A program made the translations under genes and the position numbers. Under the pieces are notes generated by a model that saw only the letters and a list, made by a program, of their open reading frames with translations, ran no database searches and was not told where the DNA came from. This document shows positions 1 through 12,119 of a stretch of DNA of 64,000 nt, in pieces. Within the stretch, counting starts at the first letter, position 1. Each line of letters starts with the position of its first letter. This DNA is from Euglena gracilis (Eukaryota > Euglenida > Euglenophyceae > Euglenales): NCBI GenBank assembly GCA_039621445.1, contig CP154956.1, positions 95,298,406-95,362,405 on the forward strand, given 5' to 3'.

Positions 1-59
1 GTCGTGAAGGCTTTTTATCCAACAGGGTGAAGATTTGCGGCCCTGGGGGGGGCATATAT

Positions 60-248
60 ACACACACATATTTATGCATTTGTCTATATATATATATATG
101 TATATGCATATATATTTATGTAAAATGTATACACACATATATGTATATATGTATATATATATGTATATATACATGTATATATATATATATATATGTACAT
201 GTATGTGTATATATACATATATATGTATATGTACACATATATGTATAA
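60..248. repeat. TA/TATG/TACA microsatellite
   Basis: Low-complexity alternating purine-pyrimidine tract of TATA, TATG and CACA steps. The ORFs crossing it encode only Tyr/Ile/Cys/Met runs and are compositional artefacts. Confidence 0.95.
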
Positions 249-420
249 ATAGAGTTGGGAGAGGGGTATCCAATTTTTTTTTGCCTTATTGATGGAATAG
301 TTATGGTTAGGAGTTAGGGTTAGGGTTAGGCCTAACTTATACATTAGTGTTTGGTGTACAAGTCTCCCGACTATATGCCCCCCCGGGGAGGGCCATACAG
401 TTGGGAGCTCCCAATTTGCT
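249..420. repeat. Dispersed repeat, second copy near 56160-56290
   Basis: A segment with TCCAATTTTTTTT, then a TTATTGATGGAA motif, several CTAAC/GTTAGG steps, and a CATATAGT or ACTATATG block beside a C/G run. The same modules recur near 56160-56290. It includes a short TTAGGG-like stretch at about 306-330, too short and too internal to be a telomere. No inverted ends or coding capacity are visible. Confidence 0.6.
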
Positions 421-2095
421 TCACTGTAATATTTTTGTTTTCTTATTTCTTATTTTGAATTTCAACATTTAAACCCTGGTTTTTCAAATGGAGGTTTGTT
501 TATTGAGAGACAGGAATTCAACCACTGCACCTTTGGGTCCTATGTGGCCTTTCAGCCCCAGATGATGTTCTGGAGACCGGGTGAAAGGTCCACCCCTTTG
601 CTTGCCTTTTGATTGCCTGCTGCACCCCGTGGAGGTGTTTCAAGTTTGTTGCGAAAGGAGCGTGTTCTACAGGTTGATGTGGATTGTTAGAAAGCTCTGA
701 GAGATCGTAGGGATGAGAAGTGATGAGGATTTCCACCAGTTACCAGCTCAGTTCCAGGTTGGCCACATCATCCAGTTTCATTCAGGCTCCCACAAGGCAG
801 CAAAATAAATTTTCTTTTGTGCAATTGCGCGAAGGAACCACTCGAAAACCAGCCAACAGCTTCTTTTGCCAGCCTGTTTGGAGCTGATCATATAATTGTG
901 GTGTTCCCTCTCCTGCACTCCTATGGTGCTGCACGATAGATTCATTCAACACCCGCGTGACCCCACTCCCCCCCCCCCCGGGGGGTTTCGAGAGTGGGTG
1001 GGTGGGTTGGTGTTTCTGGACCCCGTCCTCCGGAGGGGTGCGCCATGGGTCAGACTTTTGCCCGGCCAAAGGCGGAATTTTTTCCAGGGGGTTGGGCCGA
1101 TTTTGGCTGGATTTGGAGGGTCGTGGGTGGGTGGGTTTAGGCCCAAGGAAAATCGCCAACCCCCTGGGGGTCACTGAGTGAATGTATGTGCTGGACCCCC
1201 TCCTAATGAGAATTCAGGTATGTATTCCCGAGGGGTTCTTTTGCACAATTGCCCAAAGGAATAATTCAAATGGCATTTGCCCAATTGTTCACGTCTTCCA
1301 AAGTTAAGTTAATTTGAATTAGTTTTTGTGATTTTGAATAATCTGAGCTGGCGAGGTAATTTCTTTCATTGATTTGTTTTTTTTCCCCGGGTGAACGAGA
1401 TTTCTAACCTCGCCGCCACAGCCACCTTCTCTGTCACTCCTTTTGGTCCTTCGTTGGTTCTCTCCCACCCCTGGTGCTCCATATGAAGTGCGGTCTGCCC
1501 CCTGGGGCACCCACGTTGCACAGGATTCAACAGCAACGCAATGCACACACACACATATACGCACATTTGATTCCTTTTGTTTTGTCCTGAAAAAAAAAAC
1601 TATTATGATGATAATAACAATTTATTAATTATATAATTAATTATGATTAATTAATTGTGATTATAAATTTTTTTAAATAATTAATAAATTATTAAGCTTA
1701 ATTATCATGATAAATATACTATTATGAGCCGGTGTATTTTTTTCTGGTAAACAACAATAGATGGAGCATTATCCCCCCACTCCCCCACAACTTGTTTCAG
1801 GTTCATAAAATGTAATCTTAAAGAAGAGCTATTCCATCCGTTGCTAGGATGTAAACTGTCCGGGTGTTGTTCGTAAATTGCCATGTGGATTTGGAGGAAT
1901 CATTTCTTCTGCTATGTTGTTGATGTCATTGTTTGTTTTTGTAGTTGTCATCATAGCAGGTATGGGGGCTGCAGTGTTTGGTGTTTATTACATATTGTAT
2001 TGTTTTGTTTTAGGTTGTTTGCATTGTGCGAGGGCTTTTACACGTTTTCTGAGGTTTTAGCTGAATTATTTCCTAATCGAGGTTTGTTGTAGTTT
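421..2095. other. Gene-poor stretch, no supported gene
   Basis: AT-rich intergenic sequence with a G/C-run block at about 957-1185 (repeated GTGGGTGGG and CCCCCGGGGG) that resembles blocks at 7.6 kb and 11.95 kb, and a very AT-rich TTAAT stretch at 1600-1720. Short ORFs here have no protein-like composition on either strand. Confidence 0.6.
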
Positions 2096-2316
2096 CAGTG
2101 GGGACACCACCTACCATGCAGCCAGCTCGACGGCCTAGAGCCCAGGGTCTGTGTGTAAGGCTCACCCGTCCGCTCTTTGACGAGATCAAGGTGGACGTGC
2201 GGCTTGCACCCCTGGCTGGCGGGGCAGACGACGGTATCCTCCCGGAGCATGACGATCAGCCAGGAGAGGAGCCACCGACGCCGTGGAGGACGGGGGGCGC
2301 GGGATGTTGCCAGGTG

Positions 2317-3951
2317 CTACACTGAGGCGGAACTCGGGGGTAAGCACGTCAGGGCGACGGGTGGAGGGGGGGCTGCAGGGGGACCAGCTGGGGGACAGGG
2401 CAGGGTGACAGGGGCGACCATCAGCTCACCGCGGCGGCGGAGCAACCCAGCCACCCGCTCGGCCAGGGCCACGTGCAGCGCGAGCTTGAAGCGCGCGGCA
2501 TCCGCCATTGGCAGGGGCTGATGGTGGTCCAGCACCGTGTTGGGGATGAGCGCGGCGAGGAGGGGCAGGCAGTGCGCCTCCAGCCAGGTCGTGGAGGGCA
2601 GGGGGTCCAGCTCTTTGGAGACCTCGGCAGCCGTCCGCCAGATCTCGTGTAAGGAAGGAAGTACCGGTGCCGCACCGGTGGCAGGGCAGCCCACCAACAC
2701 GTGGGCGTGGGGGAGGTCACTCCAGGTGGCGGAGGTCACTCCACCAATTCCGTGTCGAGCGAGGCGTTCTCGGGTTCCGGAGTTCTGGACCACCGAAGCG
2801 ACCCAGTCAAATGACAGGTGGGAGGGGAAGAGGATGTCCAGCGGGGGGCGAGGCCCCTTGGACGACCACAGCTGCCGGCAGCGCCACCACCACGCCAAGG
2901 GGATGGAGCGGACCACATCCACGACGGCTGCCCCCGAGGCATCCAACAGCACCACAGGGTCCCCAGCAGGCCCCAGCATTGGGGAGTCCTCCAGCGCGTG
3001 TCTCGAAATGTCTCGCCGGCAGCAGCCCGCATGGCCAGGGCGTCCACAGCGTCGTTGCCCACGGCCTTCGGCAGCCTGCGCTGGACCCCGAGATCATCAT
3101 GGGCCTGCACCTTCTCTAGGACGGGGGGGGGGGAACATGCAGGCGGCAGCAGCCCCCAGCACACGTCGCACCTCGACGCGGTCCAAGGATCGCAGCCAGC
3201 AGGGCTCTGGCATGATGCCCCAGCGCCGCAGGAGCTGCAGGGAGCAGAGCGAGTCGGTGAGGATGTGGACCGCCTGTAGCTCAAGTGCCATCTCCAAGGC
3301 CAGAAGCTCTTAGTGGGTGCTGCTCGCCACCACCTCCAGCCAGGGTGAGGACAACGCCCTAAAGACCGCGATGGGGACCCCCATCAAGCCAGGGGCAGCG
3401 CTTTCCCGCATGGAGCGCAGAGCGGCGGTCTCCCAGGCTGCCGGCCAGGTCGTTGTGGGCCACAAGGTGACAGGGATGTGGTTGCCGAAGCTCGACTCCA
3501 GGAACGCCCCCCACCTTCCCTGCTCATCCGCCGACGCGTGTTGTCGCAACACCTGGTCGACCCAGAAGGCCCGGACGACCTCGTCCACGGCAGCTGGGGT
3601 GAGGCGCTGCATGCCGTCGGTGTTGAGCACATGGTGCGAGCCCCTGGGGCCACCGTTGGATGACCCCCAGGCCCTGCTTCCACAGCTGAGGCAGGGCAGC
3701 CCTGAAGTGTTTGTTCCGCTCAGCCTGATGCCGATGAAGGCAGGCCTGCAGGCCTCCCTGTGACGAACGCTGGGCTGCCGGTCAAGGATGGCAGCGGAGA
3801 CGGCAGCTGTCATGTCCGCAATGGAGACGTCACGGGGGAGAATCACTCCAGTGCGGGCGAGGTCGTTGAGCAGGGTCAGCCAGGGCAGCGGCCAGGGCCC
3901 CAGTCGTCTGGCCAGGGGGTCCTTCAGCGCACGCCGGCAGTGTCCCTCCAA
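2317..3951 (-). pseudogene. LINE C-terminal region with RNase H domain
   Basis: RNase H removes the RNA strand of the cDNA hybrid. On the minus strand WLEVVASSTH, a TAA stop at about 3311-3313, ELLALEMALELQAV and HILTDSLCSLQLLRRWG give the central Glu helix and the TDS aspartate. Further on, VQAHDDLG and GNDAVDALA match the C-terminal His and final Asp of RNase HI. The domain is interrupted by the stop and by a frameshift between about 3097 and 2979. The first 500 bases upstream of it (3951-3400) encode a helical region without RT motifs. Downstream, 2979-2317 continues as a Pro/Ala-rich tail. Confidence 0.7.
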
Positions 3952-4055
3952 GCGCCAAAGACCCTCCAGCTGCCCACATAGGCGGCGGATCTCGTTGTAG
4001 TCATACGCCAGCCGCCGCTTCCGGGGTCACTTCTCCCAGCCTCCGGTGAGGGCGA

Positions 4056-5251
4056 CTAGGTGGTCCAGCGCAGCGCGGAGAGGACGAGCGAGGGAGTTGA
4101 GGGACTCAGCAGGCTGAGGTTGGAGGGCGAGGGCGGCCGCAGAGTGCTGCCAACGGTCCAGGAGATTGGTCCAGGCCTCCAGGATGCCAGTGCGGAGTAC
4201 GACTCGTAGAAGAGCCGAGGAGGGCGGGGGCGTGGCGGCTGCAAGTTAATGAAGCCTGAGTTGAGGGCCAGGGTGACTAGTGCTGGGCTGTGGCCGCCAT
4301 CGACCAGACCCTGCAGCACGGGTTGGCTAGGGCCAGGTCGATGGAGGCCATGGTGGTGCCCTCAGGGCCCGGCTGGTGGAAGGTGAAGGGCAGGGGCGTT
4401 CGCAGCAAGGCACGGTGCACGTCCACCCAAGGTTGGCCAGGGCCCAGGAGGTCGGCCAGCAGCGCACAGGCAGGGCGTCGAGAGCCGGAGGCCCTCTGGT
4501 AATTGTCCGCCGGGTTGAGGGAACCGTTGAAGTCGCCCAGAAGGAGCGTGGGCACCTGCATGTCCAGAGCAAACGTCAGGACGGCGAATTTCGTGTCGAA
4601 GGAGTGACGCTCGGCCTGGGCCGGCAGGGGGGCGTACACAGAGATCAGCAGCAGCCCGTGCGGCAGCCCAGGTCGGGGGGGCAAGGCGAACACTATGTGC
4701 CCGGCGCATGGCGTGCAAGCGGCGCCAGGCAGGGCAGGTCGGCATGACGGGGAGGACGGCGATGCCCTGTCTCCACAAGAATCCGACCCCACAAGATTTT
4801 CCGTGCTCCGGGCGAGCCGTAGGCTGGGCTGTGCGGCCGTGATGAAGGTGAAGGCCAGCGTTGGACGTGGTGGTGTGGGCGGTGAACAGTGGCACCTGGG
4901 CCAGGTGCAGTTCCTGCACAGCCACCACGTCCGCGGGGATGGAGGTGGCCACCACGGTGACTTGGCCGCTGGCTCAAGTTCCAGTCCCCACTCGAAGAAC
5001 AGGAGCAGGGCCTCCTCAAGGGGGGGGGGGGGCAGCAGCCCCCCGCACTGTCACTGCGAGCATTATGGTGGGGCCCCCTCCGAGAGTGGGCACGTTGTCC
5101 TCTTCTGTGCCGGCTTCTCCGGGGTGACCACACCAGGTTCGTGGGGGCGGCCGCGACTTTCCTCCTCCGGGCCCAGCATGGGAGCACCTCCGAGGCCAGG
5201 CTCAGCGCCATGTGGGGTCACCACTGACGACGCCAGGGCCTCAGCAGCCAT
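4056..5251 (-). pseudogene. LINE AP-like endonuclease domain, frameshifted
   Basis: Endonuclease/exonuclease/phosphatase fold that nicks target DNA for target-primed reverse transcription. Visible signatures in order: PADVVAVQELHL (catalytic Glu, frame 4362-4955), then in frame 4277-4792 LISVYAPL, LLLGDFNGSLNPADN (the DFN box) and TMASIDLALAN, and finally in frame 4056-4319 a degraded GGHSPALVTL in place of the usual SDHxPV box. The domain therefore crosses at least two frameshifts, near 4790-4900 and near 4290, and has lost the conserved SD of the last motif, so it cannot be active. Confidence 0.75.
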
Positions 5252-5260
5252 CCATTCGTC

Positions 5261-6677
5261 TTAGCTCAGCAGGGACGCGTCCTCCAGGTGGCGCGGGGGG
5301 AGGTCGGCTGCCCGGTGCCGAGGCGCATAAGGCTGATGCTGGAACGGCGGGCCAGCTTCAGCCCGAGTGAGCTGCGCGCGAGTGAGCTCCTGGTTCTCCC
5401 GTCGGAGATCCTCCAGCTGCAATCGCATGGTGCGGATCTTCTGCAGCAGGTCACCCAGGCTGGGCGATGCGGGGGACGGTTGGGGCAGGCGAGGGATTCG
5501 GGGTCGGCTGGCTGGCGGCAGTCGGAGCGCCTTGCCGAGCAGCCCGTCGAGCAGCCCGAGAGCCCTGGCCCTGGGTCGGAGCGTCAGACAACACGAGGGC
5601 TTTGGGTTGAGCATATGAGGGGGCTGACGGCGTCGGGGCTGGGCTGCGAGACGCTGCGGTGGAGGGCTGCCGGGGCTCGCCCCAGGTGGCTGAGGCAAGC
5701 AGGGTCAGAGAATGGCGGGGTGAGGGGTGGCCGGGGAGAGAGTCGCCGAGCAGGAGCCCGGTCCCCAGCCCCCGTCGTCCACCGTTGTGGTCTTTGGCTG
5801 CCCGACCTGATGAACAGGCCCCCACAACCGCTGCCCCGCCGCCACTGCAGTGCCTCCGCCCCGGGGGACCGTGAGGAGGGCCATGATGCCCCCGTGCGTG
5901 GGCTGCAGGCCGTGTACCAGGTGCGCCGGGCTGAACACCACCATCGCGGTGGCGATTTTCGCCAGCACACGCTGCATGTCTTTTTCCGCGTTGCGTTGCC
6001 GCGTCGCGGGAGGAGCTCATCCTCCAATCACAGCAGCTCCAAGCCGCTTGGCTCCAGGTTGGGGGGACGCCTGCGGATCCATTCGGCAATAGGTGCAGGA
6101 GGTCCGACGCCACCGGAACCCCCCGAGGCGGACCGCCGCAGCTGCAGCATCAACAAGACCCTGTTGCGAGGCAAGAACGCTTTCTCCCACTCTGCTGGAG
6201 GCACTGTGCGCGCTGGGTGGCACCCGCCAGATTTGGGCCCGCTCTCCCACGACCGCCACCTCCACATGGATCCACGGGTCATCGAGGCGCCACGCTGCCT
6301 GCCCCAAGAGTCGCCGCAAGGTAGTGGCGTTGTTGAACTCCTCAAGGCAGTTGTCACGCTCCGCGACAACCTCCAGCGAGAACACGAAGTCGGGGTGCTC
6401 CACGTCGAACCTCGTATGCAGCTGATTCACCCACTCCCGGAGGTGAGGCCTCGGTGGGATGACGAAGTGGACAGGGTCCCGGCTCCACGGTGCCGTCACG
6501 GGGTACCGCGCGACTGCAGAAACCGCCACCCACGACGACCATCCGGTCAGGGTCGTTGATCTTCCTCAGGTTGGCCGCCAGCTTGGTGAGCCAGTCGCGA
6601 GGGATGCGGGTGTCGCAGACCCACACCAGGTCGGTGTCAGGGACAGTGGGTGGCAGCTGCCACCCCGCTGCGCGCAT
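5261..6677 (-). pseudogene. LINE ORF1-like protein remnants
   Basis: Three overlapping minus-strand frames (about 6677-6354, 6529-6017 and 6113-5261) together read as one GC-rich, Pro/Ala-rich coding region broken by frameshifts. Near 5430-5340 there is a leucine-heptad segment (LLQKIRTMRLQLEDLRREN) consistent with a coiled coil, as used by many LINE ORF1 proteins for trimerisation. I see no CCHC zinc knuckle or RRM. It lies just upstream, in the minus direction, of the endonuclease region, which is the expected ORF1 position. Function as an RNA-binding nucleic-acid chaperone is by analogy only. Confidence 0.5.
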
Positions 6678-6952
6678 CGTGCGCGCCTCCTACAACCGCT
6701 GCAACTGCTGCTGGTCCAGGAGGGCTGGGCGGGGTCGGGTTGCCGTTCAATGCGTGCTGGCGGCGGTTCCGCGCCCGTCGGCTGAGGGCCCAAGCTGCAG
6801 GGGGTGTCGGCAGCACTGGGGGGTGGTCGGGGTCGACCGAGGAGGAGACTATGAAGGTCTCCGTCCCGCGGAGCGTGTCGGTGGAGTCCAAGTCAAAGGA
6901 GGTCAACAGGAGGAGGGGCTCCGGGGCTATCAAGCCATTAAAGCGGCTTCCA

Positions 6953-7028
6953 CTTGTGTGTGTGTGTGTGTGTGTGTCTGTCTGTGTGTGTGTGTGTGTG
7001 TGTTTGTGTTTGTGTGTGTGTGTGTATG
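6953..7028. repeat. TG microsatellite
   Basis: Nearly pure (TG)n with a few TC and TTT interruptions, sitting at the 5' side of the dead LINE. It generates artefactual Cys-Val ORFs. Confidence 0.95.
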
Positions 7029-7629
7029 CACTTTTACCCCCCTTTGTTCCAATATCTCGCTGAGAGCCTCAAGGAAAGTGCATTTTTGTTTCAGAATTGT
7101 GGAGGTGTCTTTGGAACGAGGGAATTCAAAAAAGGACCGTCTTCGGGATTCCAAACAGTGCGTGTTGCTTTTTCTGTTGCTGTTGGTGCCTGGAGTGCTT
7201 TGCATGGAGGCATCCCTGCTTCCCTGTGCTTTATGTGTGTGGTCCCATGTATTATGGTGTTCGGCGTTATCCGTCCCCGCTTTGTGGGAATTTAGGTCGG
7301 GTCTTATGATGTTTCGGCTTGGCACAGCGATGGAAGTTCCAGCATGCCAGAAATTATTTTCCCGGAGTTGGGACTTCATTTTCAGCACGAATCAGCCGAA
7401 TTTCAAAAAAGTTTGCCAAACGTCCAAAATTCAAAAAGAATTTAAGACATTTTGGACAAATTTTTTAAGGTGCTGCTTAAGGTTTTTTAAGGGTTTTGAG
7501 GCACCTTGCAAAAAATACCCCCCTGCTAAGGACCTGAGGGGGTCTAGTTCGCCGGCTGGAAAATGCTGCCCCCTTGGGGGGGCCCAGGGGTGGGTCCGGC
7601 CCATGCATTGGTGTGAGTCCCCCCAGGAG

Positions 7630-8010
7630 TTTTTGAGAGTGAGGAGTGACTGACTGGTTTTGGGCCCGGACCCCCCCCCCCCCGGGGGGTGACTGACTGG
7701 TTTTTTCAGAGTGACTGACTGGTTTTGGGCCCGGACCCCCTCCCCCTGGGGGGGGGGGGGTCGGCCATGGGTGGGCAAAAGTGGCTTGAGTGACCCTGGC
7801 ACCGAAGGCGCCGGGAAAATTTTTTTGGCCCAAAAAGGCCTAAAGTGACTGGAAAGTGGCTGGTTTTCCTGAGTGGCCGACCCCCGGGGGGGGGGGGGTA
7901 GTGACTGACTGGCTTCCCAAAAAAAAGTGACTGGCTGGTTTTTCAAAAAGTGGAGTGACCCCCCCTCCCCCCCCCGGGGGGGGGGGGGTCGGTAAAAAAT
8001 TGTATGGTTG
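7630..8010. repeat. G/C-run dispersed repeat with GTGACTGACTGG modules
   Basis: Several copies of GTGACTGACTGGTTTT alternate with C-runs followed directly by G-runs, which can fold on themselves. The right edge (GTCGGTAAAAAATTGTATG) recurs inverted near 55075, and the same module appears near 9770. No ORF is supported. Confidence 0.6.
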
Positions 8011-8329
8011 GGGCTGGTGGTTACTTTTTGATTTTGGGCGTGTACATATTGGCACGTTGCCTTTTTTGGCGAGATTTTGCAATACAATTTTTCGAAAATT
8101 GCCAGAGTGAAAATTTCAACCCCTGATTTCCCTGAGTCCCCTCCAGCGAAGTGCACAATCCCCAAAATGGCAATTTGCGCAATTTTTCTGCATTTTTCCA
8201 CAATTTTCCCAAAGGATTCAATTTCCCCCCTGTTTAATGTCGTCCTCCTAAAGCATTTTCTTTGCTACCCTTCAATTACACTGGTTGTCTAAAATGCCAA
8301 GTGTATTGTGTGTTGGCTGGGCATTTCCC

Positions 8330-8755
8330 TACCCCCCCCCCCCTATGTCCAACGACCCCCCTATGTCCAATGACCCCCCCCCCCCCCCGGTCAGAGGACA
8401 CCTTTTCGGAGGTTTGACCGAATTTTTGGTCCCGGCGTGAAGCGCCGGGACGAAAAATTTTGCCCAAAAATAGGCCAAAAATTTGGCCAAAATGCCATTT
8501 TTGACACTTTTTGGACAAAAATTTGTCAAAATTGCCCAAAATTTTTGGCACGAAGCGCTGGAAGGGAAAATTTTTGCATTTTTGGGTGGGTAGGGACCCG
8601 GGTACCCACCAACTTTTTTTTGACCCCATGTCCAACGACCACCCCCCCCCGGTCAGAGGACACCTTTTTGGTCACTACCCTATGTCCAACGACCACCCCC
8701 CCCCCCGGTCAGAGGACAGAGGTTACCGGTCATTGGACATAGGGGGGGGGGGGTA
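8330..8755. mobile_element. TA-flanked MITE, copy a
   Basis: 426-bp non-coding element with inverted ends: TACCCCCC...TATGTCCAACGACC at the left and GGTCATTGGACATA...GGGGGGTA at the right. A CCCCGGTCAGAGGACA module follows the left end and recurs at the right. The interior has a GGCGTGAAGCGCC hairpin. A TA at each outer edge suggests a TA target as in Tc1/mariner-like MITEs. Copy b is at 15730-16336. Confidence 0.7.
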
Positions 8756-9163
8756 AAAAAAGTCAAGTTGCAGGTTTCCGCCCATTTCGGCAATCTCGGA
8801 TTTCAGCTTTTTGGGATTTGAAGAAAGTGGAGTTGGGGCCATATGACCTGTTTGGTGCGGGCTTGGCGCCTCAATGGAGCGACAGAATTGTGATGATTCG
8901 GGGGGTTTGGGGGATTCGCCCTGTGGCTCGACCCCGTTTCCTCAATGGCGTCTTTTGCTTCTGACTGGCGAGGCCATTACCACATTGCTGTGCCGGCAGG
9001 GGTCTTCCCTCCGCACTTCCTGCACCTCACGCCACCTCCGGCTTTTCCCCCATCTGGCCTCTGGCCATCTTTATGGCAAGGCCAGCTTCGCTGTCCGCCA
9101 TAAATTGCATTCTGTTCATCCCCAACTGCAAACGACACTGCACCCCATCGTATCACCCTGTTT

Positions 9164-9336
<173 letters not shown>

Positions 9337-9339
9337 ACA

Positions 9340-12110
9340 CAAAGACCGTTGGGATTGAATATTGGCCTTTCAGTTTATCTTTGGCCCCACCAGGGCGAAG
9401 AGTCGTTGTGCTTGTGGACAGGAGAGAATCATCCTAAACGATTTATCCATTGGAGATTCTTTTTAGATTTGTCAAGTCATTCTTTTTTTCAATATTTTGG
9501 AACCCCCTCCCACATTGAGGTCCGCTATTTGGGCTCGAAAATACATCCTAGATTTGTTGTTTTAAAATAGACCCTTTCTTGAAGCAGTGCACAAAAATGG
9601 CCCACAGAGGTTAGCTCACTCAACCCTTTTGGGGGGGTTGCCCAATTTTTTTTTGGTGCAACGTGTTGGATGCAAAAAAATTTTGTTTGTTCTGTTTTGG
9701 GGAGGGGTCCCAGGTATACAATCATTTAGTCACTGGCTCCCCGGGGGTGGGTGGAATGGCTTTTTTTTCAGAGTGACTGACTGGTTTTTGCCAGGAACCC
9801 CCCCCCGGGTCGGGAAAGAAAACCACTAAAGACACCAAATTTTTTTGGAAAAGGTCACAAATAACATTTTTGGGTGTTTTGGGGTTTTCCCTGCCTGGTC
9901 CAGCTGCCAGCCCCCCCCCCCCCGAACCCCCCCCCGAAACCCCACCTCCCGCCCCACCCCCTGAGTGAGAGATGGTCCAGCCAGCACCTTTTTCTGGCTA
10001 GAAAGTTTTTCTAGCCGGCCCGCGGGACTTTAAGAAAGGGGGATCCTCAAGAAAGCCCTGGCCTGTCCGCATCAGGTGACATGAGCAAACGTGGGGGTGA
10101 CATTTGCGTGTTATACATTGTGACAGAATTGATCAAGGGCCAAAAAAAAAGAAACGGGAACAATGAATGTAAATTTGAACAAAAAAATTCTACCCAAGCT
10201 GTCGGTGACAACACCCCCATATGGGAGGTGCAGTTCAGCTATTTATGCCGACCACCTCCTGATCTTCCAAAAATATGTATCAATTCTCACGCTTTTTTTC
10301 CTCTTGTGAATGTGAAGGACGGGAATTATTTGGACGGATCTTTTTCATTTGCATTTTGTTCCGGTCCCACCCGGCTTTGCCGGGCTGGCCCCATTTTTTT
10401 TCCCTTCAGCGGACGCCCCCCACGGTGGTGCATTCCGGCTGGTAGGTGCTGGCTGGAAAACAGGTGATGGCTGGCTGGACCCCCGGGAAGGGTCCCCTCC
10501 CGCGTAACAAAGCTCCTGGACAAACCAAAGGGAAGTCTTTGAAGTTGGGTTTTCAAGGTATCAACTGATTTGTTGCATACGTTGGGGCGTTGCTCTGCTC
10601 CGGCGGTTTCAAACGAGTTCCAAACACAGCTCACCCACTTCTGTCCCCCATCTGTCACCCGCAGTGGGCCTGACGGCCTCGATGTTGTATCTGCCACCCC
10701 CTGGCAGCTCTTTTGGGTCTGTCCTCCCCTGTGTTGCAGGTGGCCGTGTGTGGAGCAAGGCGAGAAATCGCAGAAGAGACAAGAATGCGGTAATTTTTTT
10801 CCCGTGTTTTTCTTCGGTTTCTTGATGCTTTTCAATATGCGTTGGTTGTTCCTCCTCTTTTTTTGTTTGTTTTGTTCTGTTATTTTTTCCCTTGGTTCTT
10901 CCAAAAAAGCAACCTTATCCGGCTAGTTATTTCCAGGGAGGCATTCCGAAAATTGCCCAACGTTCCAACTTCCTTCACACAGGGCCAGGCCGACGATGTT
11001 TCTTATGCTCTGTGCCTCACCCGCAGTGATGATTGCACATTTTTTTGTTCTTTCTTCGGTGACTCAAAATTTGGCTTTTTTTATTTTTTATTTTCTTTTG
11101 GCTTCGTGCTTATGGCAGTACCCCCCCAAATCATAAACACTGCAATTTTAAGTTTTGTTTTTTTTTCTTTGGCTTCATGTGCTTGTGGTATTGACCCCTC
11201 CAAATCAAAATACTCCAATTTGGGCACCTGGAGTCAGAGGCTAGGGGGGGGGGGGATGTTTGGCAAATTTTTTAGGAGATCGAAATTGGCCCCAAAATGT
11301 GCTCACACGTGCTCACCCCTAAAACCTTTTTGTCCACATCCACAAAGTATGCCCCCCCCCCCCCAGGCCTGGTATGACCCCCTCCTCCTTGCACGCTACG
11401 TTTGCCTCCTAAGGTTGGCCTTCGGCCTTAACTTAGGCCTTGGCCTTACTTACGATCCTGGCCATTTTTAAGATTTTGGTGTATTCTGCGCATGGCCTGC
11501 TGAAAATTTTGACATGCAAACCTGGCCCCTAATATTTGCCCGCCCCCTCCGGCCTTTTCCTTCAATCATCGCCTGGGCAAAGCATCTGGGGGGATTCATG
11601 TGCAGTTTTCATTCCTTGGTGGATTTTTACCTGAAAAATGATGGCACCCAATGTTCCGCAGAAGCACCCCAATCATTTCCCAAATGAGTTGCTAGCGGTG
11701 GTTTAACGGTCAATTGCCAGCTTAGTGCTGGGTAGCATCATGGAGGGACCGTACCATTGCTTAAGGTGTGTCCCCCACAGGAGGTGGCCACCCAGCGTGG
11801 AAGGCGCCGAAAATTTTTGAGTTTTCTTTTCCCCCGCCAAATTCCATTGATTTGCTCCCTCGAGCAAAGCTGATCAAGCCACTTACTTTATGTTTTTGCT
11901 ATTCACACATTTGCACAGAGGTTTTTTTTTAGTCTTGGACCCCATCCCCCGGGGGTGGTACGGACCCTTGGACGCCCTCCCCCCCCCCCGGGGGGTGGGG
12001 GTAGGGGCTGGTGGGGGTATATCTTTTTCAGCACCGAAAGTTTTGAAAAAGGTGCTATTTTTAGCATTTTGGCCATTTTCGGGCAAAAGTGGGTGGGTCC
12101 CCCAGGACTC
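9340..12110. other. Gene-poor AT-rich stretch with one weak exon candidate
   Basis: T-rich DNA with G/C runs at 9900-9960, 11240-11260 and 11350-11370. One minus-strand stretch, about 10800-10480, has protein-like composition (for example GGQKWVSCVWNSFETAG) and could be an exon, but I see no family signature and no decisive splice sites. Nothing else is supported. Confidence 0.35.
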
Positions 12111-12119
12111 CCCCCTCCC

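Larger units (their letters stand above)
2100..6950 (-). mobile_element. Degraded LINE (non-LTR retrotransposon), AP-endonuclease and RNase H type
   Basis: GC-rich block, unlike its AT-rich flanks, carrying minus-strand coding remnants in the LINE order ORF1 - endonuclease - RNase H. In intact LINEs of the I or Tad-like groups these flank a reverse transcriptase of several hundred residues. Here only about 0.9 kb separates the end of the endonuclease from the RNase H, and I see no YxDD or FADD box, so the RT core seems deleted. Frameshifts and an in-frame stop show it is dead. A TG microsatellite abuts its presumed 5' end. Clade assignment is tentative; boundaries are approximate. Confidence 0.7.

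Noticed and set aside
306-330. TTAGGG-like telomere repeat
   Set aside because: Only about three units, internal, and part of a dispersed repeat.
84-344. Tyr/Ile-rich ORFs over the TA microsatellite
   Set aside because: They are translations of simple repeats.
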